DNA of 64,000 nt from Corynebacterium glyciniphilum AJ 3170 (GTDB taxonomy: Bacteria; Actinomycetota; Actinomycetes; Mycobacteriales; Mycobacteriaceae), in contig NZ_CP006842.1 in assembly GCF_000626675.1 (NCBI RefSeq), forward strand, positions 3,100,001 to 3,164,000. The letters are read 5' to 3'. The translations under genes and the position numbers were made by a program. A model generated the notes under the pieces. It was not told where the DNA came from and did not search any database. It saw only the letters and a list, made by a program, of their open reading frames with translations. Each line of letters opens with the position of its first letter. Positions within the stretch are counted from its first letter, which is position 1. Shown here one piece after another: positions 17,070 through 23,975 of the stretch.

Positions 17070-18023
17070 TCAGACGGAGGTGTCGGTGCCGGCGATCTTG
17101 CTGAAGACGCGTTCGAGGCTGGCAGGGCGGGCGGAGAAGTGGCCGAGGGAGACGTTGTTGGTGGCGGCCCAGTCCAGCAGCCTGTGGGTGTCTTCCTGCA
17201 GTCGCGAGGTCTCGATCCGCAACTGTTCGCCGTCCCTGGTGACCTGCGCCCCGGGGAAGGACGGGAAGATGTCCTGCATGCGGCCACCACTTCCGGCGGC
17301 TCCGGACTGTGGCAGGGTGAAGCTGATCTCGGCGCCTTCGGTCGCGGCGAGCTCGTCCAGCCGTCCTTCCACGGCGATGACGCCGTTGTTCATGATGGCG
17401 ATCCGGTCGGCGAGCCGCTCCGCCTCCTCCAGGTAGTGGGTCGTGAGGATCATCGTCACGCCACGGTTCTTCAGCGTGGCGAGCAGCTCCCACGTCCGAC
17501 TGCGGGACTCCGGGTCGAGGCCGGTGGTCGGCTCGTCGAGGATGATGATGCTGGGATCGTTGAGCAGGGCACAGGCGAGGTCGAGCCGACGCTGCTCACC
17601 GCCGGAGAGCGAGCCGACGCGGACGTCGGTGCGGTGGTTGAGGTCAACTTCGCCGAGGACGTCGTCGACGGGCAGCGGGGTGGAGCACGTGCCGGCCCAC
17701 ATGCGCATCGTCTCGGAAACGGTGAGCTCCTTGGGCAGGCCGCCGGACTGCAGCATGATGCCAAGTTCGGGACGGATCTGCGCGCGGGCGGCGACCGGGT
17801 CCTTGTCCAGGACGCGGACGGTGCCGTTCGTCGGGGCGGCAAGGCCCTCGACGATTTCGAGGGTGGAGGTCTTCCCGGCGCCGTTGGTGCCGAGTAGTCC
17901 GTAGACCTCACCCGGCCGCACGTCGAAGGAGACACCCTTGACGGCGGTGTAGGCGTCCTTCTTCTTTTTCGACTGGTAGGTCCGTGTCAGGTCCTGAACG
18001 CTGATGGCTGGTGTCGTGGTCAT
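17070..18023 (-). CDS. ABC-2 exporter ATP-binding protein (DrrA-like)
   Basis: A 317-residue ATPase of the drug-resistance/ABC-2 group. Walker A GTNGAGKT lies at residues 45-52, the signature is LSGGEQRRLDLA, and Walker B is IIILDEPTTGLDPESR. The C-terminal 90 residues form the extra domain typical of DrrA-like proteins. It is the first gene of the exporter/two-component operon. The 166-base divergent gap to the iron lipoprotein gene holds TCATGAC-type inverted repeats that may bind the coencoded regulator. Confidence 0.92.
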   Translation of the reverse strand: MTTTPAISVQDLTRTYQSKKKKDAYTAVKGVSFDVRPGEVYGLLGTNGAGKTSTLEIVEGLAAPTNGTVRVLDKDPVAARAQIRPELGIMLQSGGLPKELTVSETMRMWAGTCSTPLPVDDVLGEVDLNHRTDVRVGSLSGGEQRRLDLACALLNDPSIIILDEPTTGLDPESRSRTWELLATLKNRGVTMILTTHYLEEAERLADRIAIMNNGVIAVEGRLDELAATEGAEISFTLPQSGAAGSGGRMQDIFPSFPGAQVTRDGEQLRIETSRLQEDTHRLLDWAATNNVSLGHFSARPASLERVFSKIAGTDTSV

Positions 18024-18068
18024 GACATCGATCCTGCCGGGAGAACAACGCAGCAGGTAGAGGCGTTT

Positions 18069-18118
18069 GTCATGAGCTGCACCGCGGATGTCACGTGGTT
18101 TTCATGACAGATGTCACC
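18069..18118. promoter_or_regulatory. Candidate binding region for the coencoded response regulator
   Basis: GTCATGA (18069-18075) and TCATGAC (18112-18118) form an inverted pair 36 bases apart. A further GTCATGAC palindrome overlaps the ATPase start codon. GATGTCAC occurs twice in the same stretch. The position in front of the exporter operon suggests autoregulation; this is inferred from repeats only. Confidence 0.35.
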
Positions 18119-18136
18119 ACTGAGCACCTCAAAACA

Positions 18137-18155
18137 ATAGTTTAGGCTATCCTTT
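18137..18155. promoter_or_regulatory. DtxR-type iron box
   Basis: ATAGTTTAGGCTATCCTTT matches 14 of 19 positions of the DtxR operator consensus, with the central TTAGGCTA exact. It lies 35 bases before the ATG of the siderophore-binding lipoprotein gene, so iron-dependent repression is expected. Confidence 0.7.
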
Positions 18156-18189
18156 TAAGAATTCCATCCGTTCATCACCGAGGATCCCC

Positions 18190-19245
18190 ATGACCATCAC
18201 CCTGCCCGCACCCGTACGCCGTCTCTCGGCAGTTGTCTGCGCCAGCGCCCTCGCCGTCTCACTCGCCTCCTGTTCCAGTGACTCCGGCGACTCCGACGAC
18301 TCACGTACATCCGGCGACTCCGGCGCCAGCTCGTCGTCCTTCCCCGTCACCATCGACTCCGCCCTCGGCTCCACGACGATCGATGAAGAACCCGAACGCG
18401 TGGTCACCATCGGCTGGGGCAGCCAGGACGTCGCCCTCGCTCTCGGCGTCACACCCGTGGGTATGCCGGACATGAGCAGCGACACCACGGACGGCACCGG
18501 CATCCTGCCCTGGGACCGCGAACACATCGACAGTAATGACAGCAGCACTGGCCCCGAACTGCTCGACGCCACATCGGACGACCTCCCCTACGAAGACATC
18601 CTCAATCTCGAGCCGGACGTGATCCTCGCCGTCAACTCCGGGGTCACCGACGACCAGTACTCGCGACTCAGCGACATCGCGCCCACCGTCGCCTACCCCG
18701 GCGAGGCATGGCAGACCAGCTGGGAGGATCAGACCACCATCGTCGGCGAGGCACTCGGCTGCAGTGACCAGGCCGAGAAGCTTGTCGAGGACACCCACCA
18801 GCTCATCGCCGACGCCAAGGCGGAGCACCCCGAGTTCGAGGGGAAGACCATCGCCTTCGCCTCCGGCACCACTAACGAAGGTCTCAACACCTACCTCGCC
18901 ACCGACTCACGGATCAGTCTGCTGGAACAGCTCGGCTTCACCGTCGCCCCCAGCGTCCCGAGCACCGGAGACTCCTTCGCCGTGCAGGTCAGCAAGGAGA
19001 ACTGGGCGTCGATAGACTCCGACGTCCTGGTCTCCTGGTACCTCAGCGAGGATATCCGGGAATCGCTGGAGTCCGACCCCGGGTTCGCCCGCATCCCCGC
19101 CGTGGAACGTGGCGGCTATGTGCCGTTGACCGACCCACCGATGGTGTACGCCACCAGTGCAATCTCGGTCCTGAGCCTGCCGTGGATGCTCGACAACTAC
19201 CTGCCGCTGCTGCAGTCCGCAGCCGAGGGTGAGTCCCCGCTGTGA
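18190..19245 (+). CDS. Iron-siderophore ABC transporter substrate-binding lipoprotein
   Basis: A 351-residue FepB/FecB-type binding protein. The signal peptide ends in a lipobox (ASALAVSLASC), followed by a Ser/Asp-rich linker. The mature part has the family pattern PERVVTIGWGSQDVALALGV and LPYEDILNLEPDVILAVNSG. A DtxR-like box precedes it. No permease or ATPase gene adjoins it, so it must share transport subunits encoded elsewhere, possibly those at 28.8-32.9 kb. Its stop overlaps the GTG start of the esterase-like gene. Confidence 0.9.
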   Translation: MTITLPAPVRRLSAVVCASALAVSLASCSSDSGDSDDSRTSGDSGASSSSFPVTIDSALGSTTIDEEPERVVTIGWGSQDVALALGVTPVGMPDMSSDTTDGTGILPWDREHIDSNDSSTGPELLDATSDDLPYEDILNLEPDVILAVNSGVTDDQYSRLSDIAPTVAYPGEAWQTSWEDQTTIVGEALGCSDQAEKLVEDTHQLIADAKAEHPEFEGKTIAFASGTTNEGLNTYLATDSRISLLEQLGFTVAPSVPSTGDSFAVQVSKENWASIDSDVLVSWYLSEDIRESLESDPGFARIPAVERGGYVPLTDPPMVYATSAISVLSLPWMLDNYLPLLQSAAEGESPL

Positions 19246-20105
19246 CTGACGGGAGCCTCCTTCCCGTCCTGGACCCCGCCAGCATCCCCGCCCTCGAGAC
19301 CCTCGTCGCCGATGCACGCGTCGTCGGCTGGGCCGAAGGCCTACACAACTGCGCCGAGTACCTGTCAGCCCGCAACGCCGTGATCATCCACGGTGTGCGC
19401 TCAGGCTGGTTTCAGCTGATCGCGGCAGAAACCAATGTCGACGCGGCCCAGTCAGTCGACCGCTACCTCGCCGGTCACGGGCCTGACGATCCCCCGGACG
19501 ATGTGGTCACCGCGATGTGGTCCTGGTTCCGGACCCCGCTGGCGCACAATGCCGCGCTGCTGCGGTGGCTTCGCGGACACAACGCCGGCGTCCCGTCCTC
19601 ACGGCGGGTGACCTTCGGCGGGCTGGACGTCTTCGGCGACGGGGACAGCGGCGGCGCCCACCGGGACCTCGCCGTCCGTGACCGGGCCCAGTTCGACAAC
19701 CTCCGCCAGCTCGCGGCCTGCCATCCGGGCGAGCGGATCCTGCTGTTCGAGCAGACCGAACACCTCGACCCCACGCTCGACGGCTCCCTCGGTGCGCACC
19801 TCGCCCGGGAAGAACTCGGCACCTACCGAGTCGCCGGCGCACTGTGGACTCCCGGTGACCCGCGGGCCCGCTACCCCCTCGGGGCATACAGGCCACTCGC
19901 CGAGGCCGCTGTTCGCGCGGGTACCAGTTCCACGCCCGTCGTCGACGGCATCACCCTGTTTCCTGGCGCCTGTGCAGGCCCATTCGACCTGCTCCTCATG
20001 TCGGACGTCCTGCACGATGCGCCGACACAGGCACCGCTCGGCCACACCCGAAAGTGTTGTACCCGCGCGCACTCCCATATGCGCGAAGACCCACGGTTCC
20101 CGTAG
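19242..20105 (+). CDS. Erythromycin-esterase-like hydrolase
   Basis: A 287-residue protein. The opening block VVGWAEGLHNCAEYLSARN resembles the G-E-x-x-H-G active-site region of the EreA/EreB superfamily. LRWLRGHNAG followed by VTFGGLDVFG fits the next conserved stretch. It is shorter than the usual 400 or so residues. The GTG start at 19242 overlaps the siderophore-binding lipoprotein stop (GTGA), so the two are cotranslated under a DtxR-like box. A role in hydrolysing an ester bond of an imported siderophore is an attractive inference, not shown. Macrolide inactivation is the named family activity. Confidence 0.7.
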   Translation: MTDGSLLPVLDPASIPALETLVADARVVGWAEGLHNCAEYLSARNAVIIHGVRSGWFQLIAAETNVDAAQSVDRYLAGHGPDDPPDDVVTAMWSWFRTPLAHNAALLRWLRGHNAGVPSSRRVTFGGLDVFGDGDSGGAHRDLAVRDRAQFDNLRQLAACHPGERILLFEQTEHLDPTLDGSLGAHLAREELGTYRVAGALWTPGDPRARYPLGAYRPLAEAAVRAGTSSTPVVDGITLFPGACAGPFDLLLMSDVLHDAPTQAPLGHTRKCCTRAHSHMREDPRFP

Positions 20106-20145
20106 CCTTGCCCGGCGCACCTGCCCATCCTGCGAGACCGGAGAG

Positions 20146-22047
20146 ATGATTCCTCTGGCCGTTCAGTCCACATCACGCCTGCAGGCGACCTATCTCCCCG
20201 ACGAATACGGATTCGCCTGGTGGGGAGTCCCGGACATTCCGTCCACGATGGCCGCCGCAGGTCTGCCCGCCGGGCGCAGGACGACGACGCGCCTCGTCGT
20301 TCCCGAGGGCGAGACAGTCACCGTCGAGGACGTCGACGTCTGCGTCACGGACCTCAGCACGACCGTCCGCTGTCTGTCGACGCTGACCCGGGTACGTCAC
20401 CTCGACGATTCCGCGAGAGCATGGCGTAGAGCGAGCCGGTTCGCCCTACGTCCACGCACCAGACAGGGACGCGGCGCCGACGACGTGTTCACCGAAGTCG
20501 CCACCACCCTCCCACCGGCGGGGCATGCCGTCCCGAACGCGGAGGGGACGGCGATCCCGACCGCCGACGCACTCGTCGCCCGGTTCCGGACGGACCTGGA
20601 CACCGCCGAACAGCTCCACACCGGTCAGGTACAGGCCGACCTGCGCCCCTACCAGGCACACGGGGTGTCCTGGCTCCGGGACCGCGTGCGCGACGACGGA
20701 GGCGCGGTGCTCGCTGACGACATGGGTCTCGGCAAGACGCTGCAGGTCATCGCCCTACTTGCGACGCGCACCGCCGAACGCCCGCATCTCGTTGTCTCCC
20801 CGACCTCACTGCTGGGCAACTGGACGCGCGAGCTGCAGCGCTTCGCACCACATACAACGGTCCTGCGCTACCACGGTTCAGACCGTCGACTTCCCGACGA
20901 GATTCCGGCAGGCGCTGTCGTCCTCACCAGCTACCCGCTCCTACGCACAGGTGACGGGATACTGCCACGCGCATGGGACATCGCCGTCTTCGACGAGGCC
21001 CAGCAACTCAAGAACCCCTCCTCACAGGTCACCCGGGCCGCCGTGGGTGTGGACGCCACCGCACGGGTCATCATGACCGGCACACCGGTGGAGAACAACC
21101 TGGAGGAACTCTGGTCGTTGTTCTCGGTGGCCGTCCCCCAGGTACTGGGAACCAGGGCACGGTTCCGGACACGGTTCGCCACGCCGATCCGACAGCGGCA
21201 GTCCCGCACCGCGGCGGCCCGGCTGTCGAACACCATCGCGCCATACATGCTGCGGCGCACCAAGGACGAAGTCGCCCTCGAACTCCCGGAACGTCTGGAC
21301 TCCACCGTGATCTGCGGCCTCACTCCGGTGCAGCGCACCCTCTACCGCGATGCGGTGACGGCCGCTTTCAGCACGGGTTTCCGTGCCGGCGCCGGTCGCA
21401 GCGGCCAGATTCTCACCCTGCTCACCTCGCTGAAGCAGATCTGCAACCACCCTGAGCAGTACCTGCGGACGGACGACCCGAACCAGCAGCTGGATCGGCG
21501 AGACGGTCGCTCCGCGAAGTACGACCGGGTTGCCGAGATGGTGGACGAAATCGCTGAGGCCGGGGAGCACACGCTGATCTTCACCCAGTACCGGACCATG
21601 GGCGAGATCCTGGCCACTGGACTCGCCGAGCAGCTCGGGTACGCCACCCTGCCGTTCCTCCACGGGGGTCTGCCCGCAGCAGAGCGGGACGAGATGGTCC
21701 GGCATTTCCAGGAGGACGAGGACGCCCCGCCCGTGCTGATCCTCAGTCTGCGGGCCGCTGGCTTCGGTCTGAACCTGACCCGGGCATCGCACGTCATCCA
21801 CTATGACCGCTGGTGGAATCCGGCGGTGGAGGAACAGGCGACGGCACGGGCGCACCGCATCGGTCAGAAGAACAAGCTCAGCGTCCACACCCTCGTCGTC
21901 GGTGGGACGTTCGAGGACTACATCGAGAAGATGCACCGGGCGAAGAAAGGCCTGGCCGACGCCGTCACCGGTGACGACAGCGCCGAGCTGACCAGCATGT
22001 CTGACGAGGAGCTGCGCGACGTCCTCGAATTGAAGGAGGTCTACTGA
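20146..22047 (+). CDS. SNF2-family DEAD/DEAH helicase-like ATPase
   Basis: A 633-residue Swi2/Snf2-type translocase. It has the ATP-binding motif DMGLGKT (192-198), DEAQ (283-286), GTPVENNLEELWSLF, and the C-terminal helicase half ending in ARAHRIGQ. The start at 20146 is preceded by GGAGAG; sequence further upstream in this frame is the shadow of the esterase gene. The downstream SWIM-domain gene overlaps its stop (TGATG). SNF2/SWIM pairs are common in actinobacteria and thought to act on DNA, but their function is not established. Confidence 0.92.
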   Translation: MIPLAVQSTSRLQATYLPDEYGFAWWGVPDIPSTMAAAGLPAGRRTTTRLVVPEGETVTVEDVDVCVTDLSTTVRCLSTLTRVRHLDDSARAWRRASRFALRPRTRQGRGADDVFTEVATTLPPAGHAVPNAEGTAIPTADALVARFRTDLDTAEQLHTGQVQADLRPYQAHGVSWLRDRVRDDGGAVLADDMGLGKTLQVIALLATRTAERPHLVVSPTSLLGNWTRELQRFAPHTTVLRYHGSDRRLPDEIPAGAVVLTSYPLLRTGDGILPRAWDIAVFDEAQQLKNPSSQVTRAAVGVDATARVIMTGTPVENNLEELWSLFSVAVPQVLGTRARFRTRFATPIRQRQSRTAAARLSNTIAPYMLRRTKDEVALELPERLDSTVICGLTPVQRTLYRDAVTAAFSTGFRAGAGRSGQILTLLTSLKQICNHPEQYLRTDDPNQQLDRRDGRSAKYDRVAEMVDEIAEAGEHTLIFTQYRTMGEILATGLAEQLGYATLPFLHGGLPAAERDEMVRHFQEDEDAPPVLILSLRAAGFGLNLTRASHVIHYDRWWNPAVEEQATARAHRIGQKNKLSVHTLVVGGTFEDYIEKMHRAKKGLADAVTGDDSAELTSMSDEELRDVLELKEVY

Positions 22048-22625
22048 TGGTTGACGCAGAATTCGGGGCTACACCCTGGGGCCGGGCCTGGCTGCGCACC
22101 GTTGAACGCACCGACGGGTCACCCCGCCCCCAGCTCCCCAAGGCACGCAGCCTCGCCAGGAACCACAAGGTTGACCTGACGCTGTCCGGGTCACCGGGAT
22201 CACCGACGGCGACTGCGACAGTGCGCGACGGGTCTTCGAGCCCGACCGTCACCCTGAACCTGTCTCCGTGGACTGAAGAGGAGGAAGCGGCGGCGTCCGC
22301 CGTGCTGGCCACGCACCGTCCGGATCCCAGCGGCGATCTGCCCGACGATCTGCTCACACAGCTCACCGAGGCCGACGTGTCGGTCACCCCTGCCGCGCCG
22401 GACGAAACCGCGACCTGCACATGCCGGGCACGAAAACAACCGTGCCCGCATATCCTCGCGGCGATCTACACCCTGGTACTGCAGATCGACGAGCGGCCCG
22501 TCACCGCGTTGGAGCTCCGGAGCACCGCGGTGCCCTGGGGCGACGGTGCGGGGACGTCGACCGCCTGGATTCCGCTGGACGCGATCGACGCGGCCACGTT
22601 CTTCACCGCACCGTCGACGCCGTAG
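22047..22625 (+). CDS. SWIM zinc-finger protein, partner of the SNF2 ATPase
   Basis: A 192-residue protein containing the SWIM motif TCTCRARKQPCPHILA (C-x-C-x(n)-C-x-H), a zinc-binding element for nucleic acid or protein contact. The N-terminus FGATPWGRAWLRTVER is typical of the SWIM proteins paired with bacterial SNF2 helicases. It overlaps the helicase stop codon by one base, so the two are coupled. The left inverted repeat of the nuclease unit begins two bases after its stop. Confidence 0.88.
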   Translation: MVDAEFGATPWGRAWLRTVERTDGSPRPQLPKARSLARNHKVDLTLSGSPGSPTATATVRDGSSSPTVTLNLSPWTEEEEAAASAVLATHRPDPSGDLPDDLLTQLTEADVSVTPAAPDETATCTCRARKQPCPHILAAIYTLVLQIDERPVTALELRSTAVPWGDGAGTSTAWIPLDAIDAATFFTAPSTP

Positions 22626-22626
22626 C

Positions 22627-22694
22627 TGCCCCGGCGGAAATAGGCACCATCCTGTGAACGCAATCGGAGCGGATCGTGTGCACAGGATGGTGCC
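22627..22694. repeat. Left hairpin repeat of the nuclease unit
   Basis: Outer repeat 22627-22656, then the hairpin arms GGCACCATCCTGTG (22643-22656) and CACAGGATGGTGCC (22681-22694) around a 24-base centre. The outer part pairs with 23933-23962 across the gene. Confidence 0.85.
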
Positions 22695-22702
22695 CATTCC
22701 CC

Positions 22703-22719
22703 GGGCTGTGGATAAGCCC
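22703..22719. promoter_or_regulatory. DnaA-box match inside a small hairpin
   Basis: TGTGGATAA (22707-22715) is the exact complement of the TTATCCACA DnaA box. It sits in a GGGCT/AGCCC stem. Single boxes occur by chance and no cluster exists here, so an origin is not suggested. Confidence 0.3.
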
Positions 22720-22756
22720 CGGCCGCACCCACGGTGGTGGTGTTAGATCAAGTCCC

Positions 22757-23884
22757 ATGGGGACACAATTCGGGGGATACGGCTGGAACAAGGCGGAGAA
22801 AAACGGGCGCATCAGGCCCGGGCGGGGACCGCTCTTCACGCGTCGCGTCTACCCTTCGCGGGTGCCCCGGCTCCGAAAAGACGCCCTCAACGCCGGGGTG
22901 TCCCGGCGCACGGCCGACAGGTGGGACGCCCCGGTTCGCAGCGTGCTGCTGCCACCCGCAGGCCCGACACCGCCATGGATGACAGGGCACCGCCTCGGTC
23001 CCGACGGTTGGACAGGTTGTGAACCGGAGCCCTACCAGTGGGACATTCTCACTCGACTCCGCTGCCACTGGCTGCTGGCCCAGGACTGCGTTGGAGCAGG
23101 CTGGTGTGCGGCGGCCGCACACGGGCTGCCGTACTGGGCGGACAATGAGCGCGTCGTCCTGCTGTCCCGCAGGCTACGTCGCAACCCGACTACCGCAGGC
23201 GGCCCCGTCTTCCGCAGGTTGCGTGACGACCTGCCGACTGTGAACGTCGACCCCCGGTTCCCCGGGCTCCGGGTCGTGGATGCACCGACCGCCGCCGCCC
23301 AGTGCCTGGCCACGGTCCTCGCCGGGAAGAAGACCTGGTGGACGCCCGCCGTTCCGGGACTCACGGACCGAGAGGTCCGTGCCGTGCAGTTCATCGACGC
23401 CTTCTACCAGTGCACGCTCGTCACCGCCGAGGAGGTTCTGGCTGGTGCACGACACATCGTGGACCACCGCCGGCTCCGGGGGCTCCTCGCGCTCGGCGAC
23501 ACGGGAGCACAGTCCCCCATGGAGACGATCATGCGGCTCATCGTCCGGGACGAGCTTCCCTCCCCCTGCTCCTGGACCTCGCAGGTCACCATCTCACTGG
23601 AGGATGGTGAGGTGCTCGACGAGGACGAGGCACGGCACTTCCGCGGCAAGAAGACCACACCAGATCTCGCCTGCCCGGATCTGCGGGTGGCCCTGTACTA
23701 CGACGGCAGGCACCACACGAACGCGGAACAGCAGGAGACCGATTTCCGGCTGTACCAGAAGCTCAAGACCCTCGGCTGGGAGGCGGTGCGGATCAACAAG
23801 AACCTCATCCGGGATCGTGATGAGATGCTCGAGCACGTGCGCCATGCTGTCGCCATGGCCCTGCGACTACGGCGGACCCCGTGA
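22757..23884 (+). CDS. DUF559/Vsr-like endonuclease-domain protein
   Basis: A 375-residue protein that I place in the actinobacterial group with a C-terminal DUF559-type (PD-(D/E)XK-like) domain. Residues about 300-375 contain PDLACPDLRVALYYDGRHH, then ETDFRLYQKLKTLGWEAVRI, the usual DG..H and D..R..L..GW pattern. The acidic residue normally before YDG is replaced (ALYYDG), so catalysis may be altered. The N-terminal region has a possible helix-turn-helix (RKDALNAGVSRRTADRW). I chose the ATG at 22757 because the repeat-derived sequence upstream is noncoding. It is flanked on both sides by matching inverted hairpin repeats. Confidence 0.7.
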   Translation: MGTQFGGYGWNKAEKNGRIRPGRGPLFTRRVYPSRVPRLRKDALNAGVSRRTADRWDAPVRSVLLPPAGPTPPWMTGHRLGPDGWTGCEPEPYQWDILTRLRCHWLLAQDCVGAGWCAAAAHGLPYWADNERVVLLSRRLRRNPTTAGGPVFRRLRDDLPTVNVDPRFPGLRVVDAPTAAAQCLATVLAGKKTWWTPAVPGLTDREVRAVQFIDAFYQCTLVTAEEVLAGARHIVDHRRLRGLLALGDTGAQSPMETIMRLIVRDELPSPCSWTSQVTISLEDGEVLDEDEARHFRGKKTTPDLACPDLRVALYYDGRHHTNAEQQETDFRLYQKLKTLGWEAVRINKNLIRDRDEMLEHVRHAVAMALRLRRTP

Positions 23885-23890
23885 CACGTG

Positions 23891-23962
23891 AATTGGCACC
23901 ATCCTGTGCCCGCGATCAGGGTGATACGCGTGCACAGGATGGTGCCAATTTCCGCCGGGGCA
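23891..23962. repeat. Right hairpin repeat of the nuclease unit
   Basis: A perfect 19-bp inverted repeat, AATTGGCACCATCCTGTGC (23891-23909) with its complement at 23932-23950 around 22 bases. TTCCGCCGGGGCA completes the outer repeat. It ends 13 bases before the clpB stop codon and could also terminate transcription from both sides. Confidence 0.88.
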
Positions 23963-23975
23963 GGGTATCGGTGAC

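Larger units (their letters stand above)
22627..23962 (+). mobile_element. Putative inverted-repeat-bounded nuclease unit
   Basis: A 1.34-kb unit with one gene, bounded by 30-base terminal inverted repeats. The left end TGCCCCGGCGGAAATAGGCA plus CCATCCTGTG matches the complement of 23933-23962 at 29 of 30 positions. Each end is itself a hairpin, because GGCACCATCCTGTG and its complement occur at both ends. It fills the gap between the convergent SWIM and clpB genes exactly. No target-site duplication was seen. Mobility is inferred from structure only; the repeats could instead be bidirectional terminators. Confidence 0.5.

Noticed and set aside
15205..17436. Plus-strand 743-codon open frame opposite the kinase and ABC genes
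   Set aside because: Low-complexity Gln/His/Arg-rich shadow with no domain, opposite well-supported genes.
22707..22715. Exact DnaA box as evidence of an origin
   Set aside because: A single box with no cluster, no AT-rich region and no dnaA or replication genes nearby.
22621..23970. Target-site duplication around the nuclease unit
   Set aside because: The bases outside the two 30-bp repeats do not match each other.
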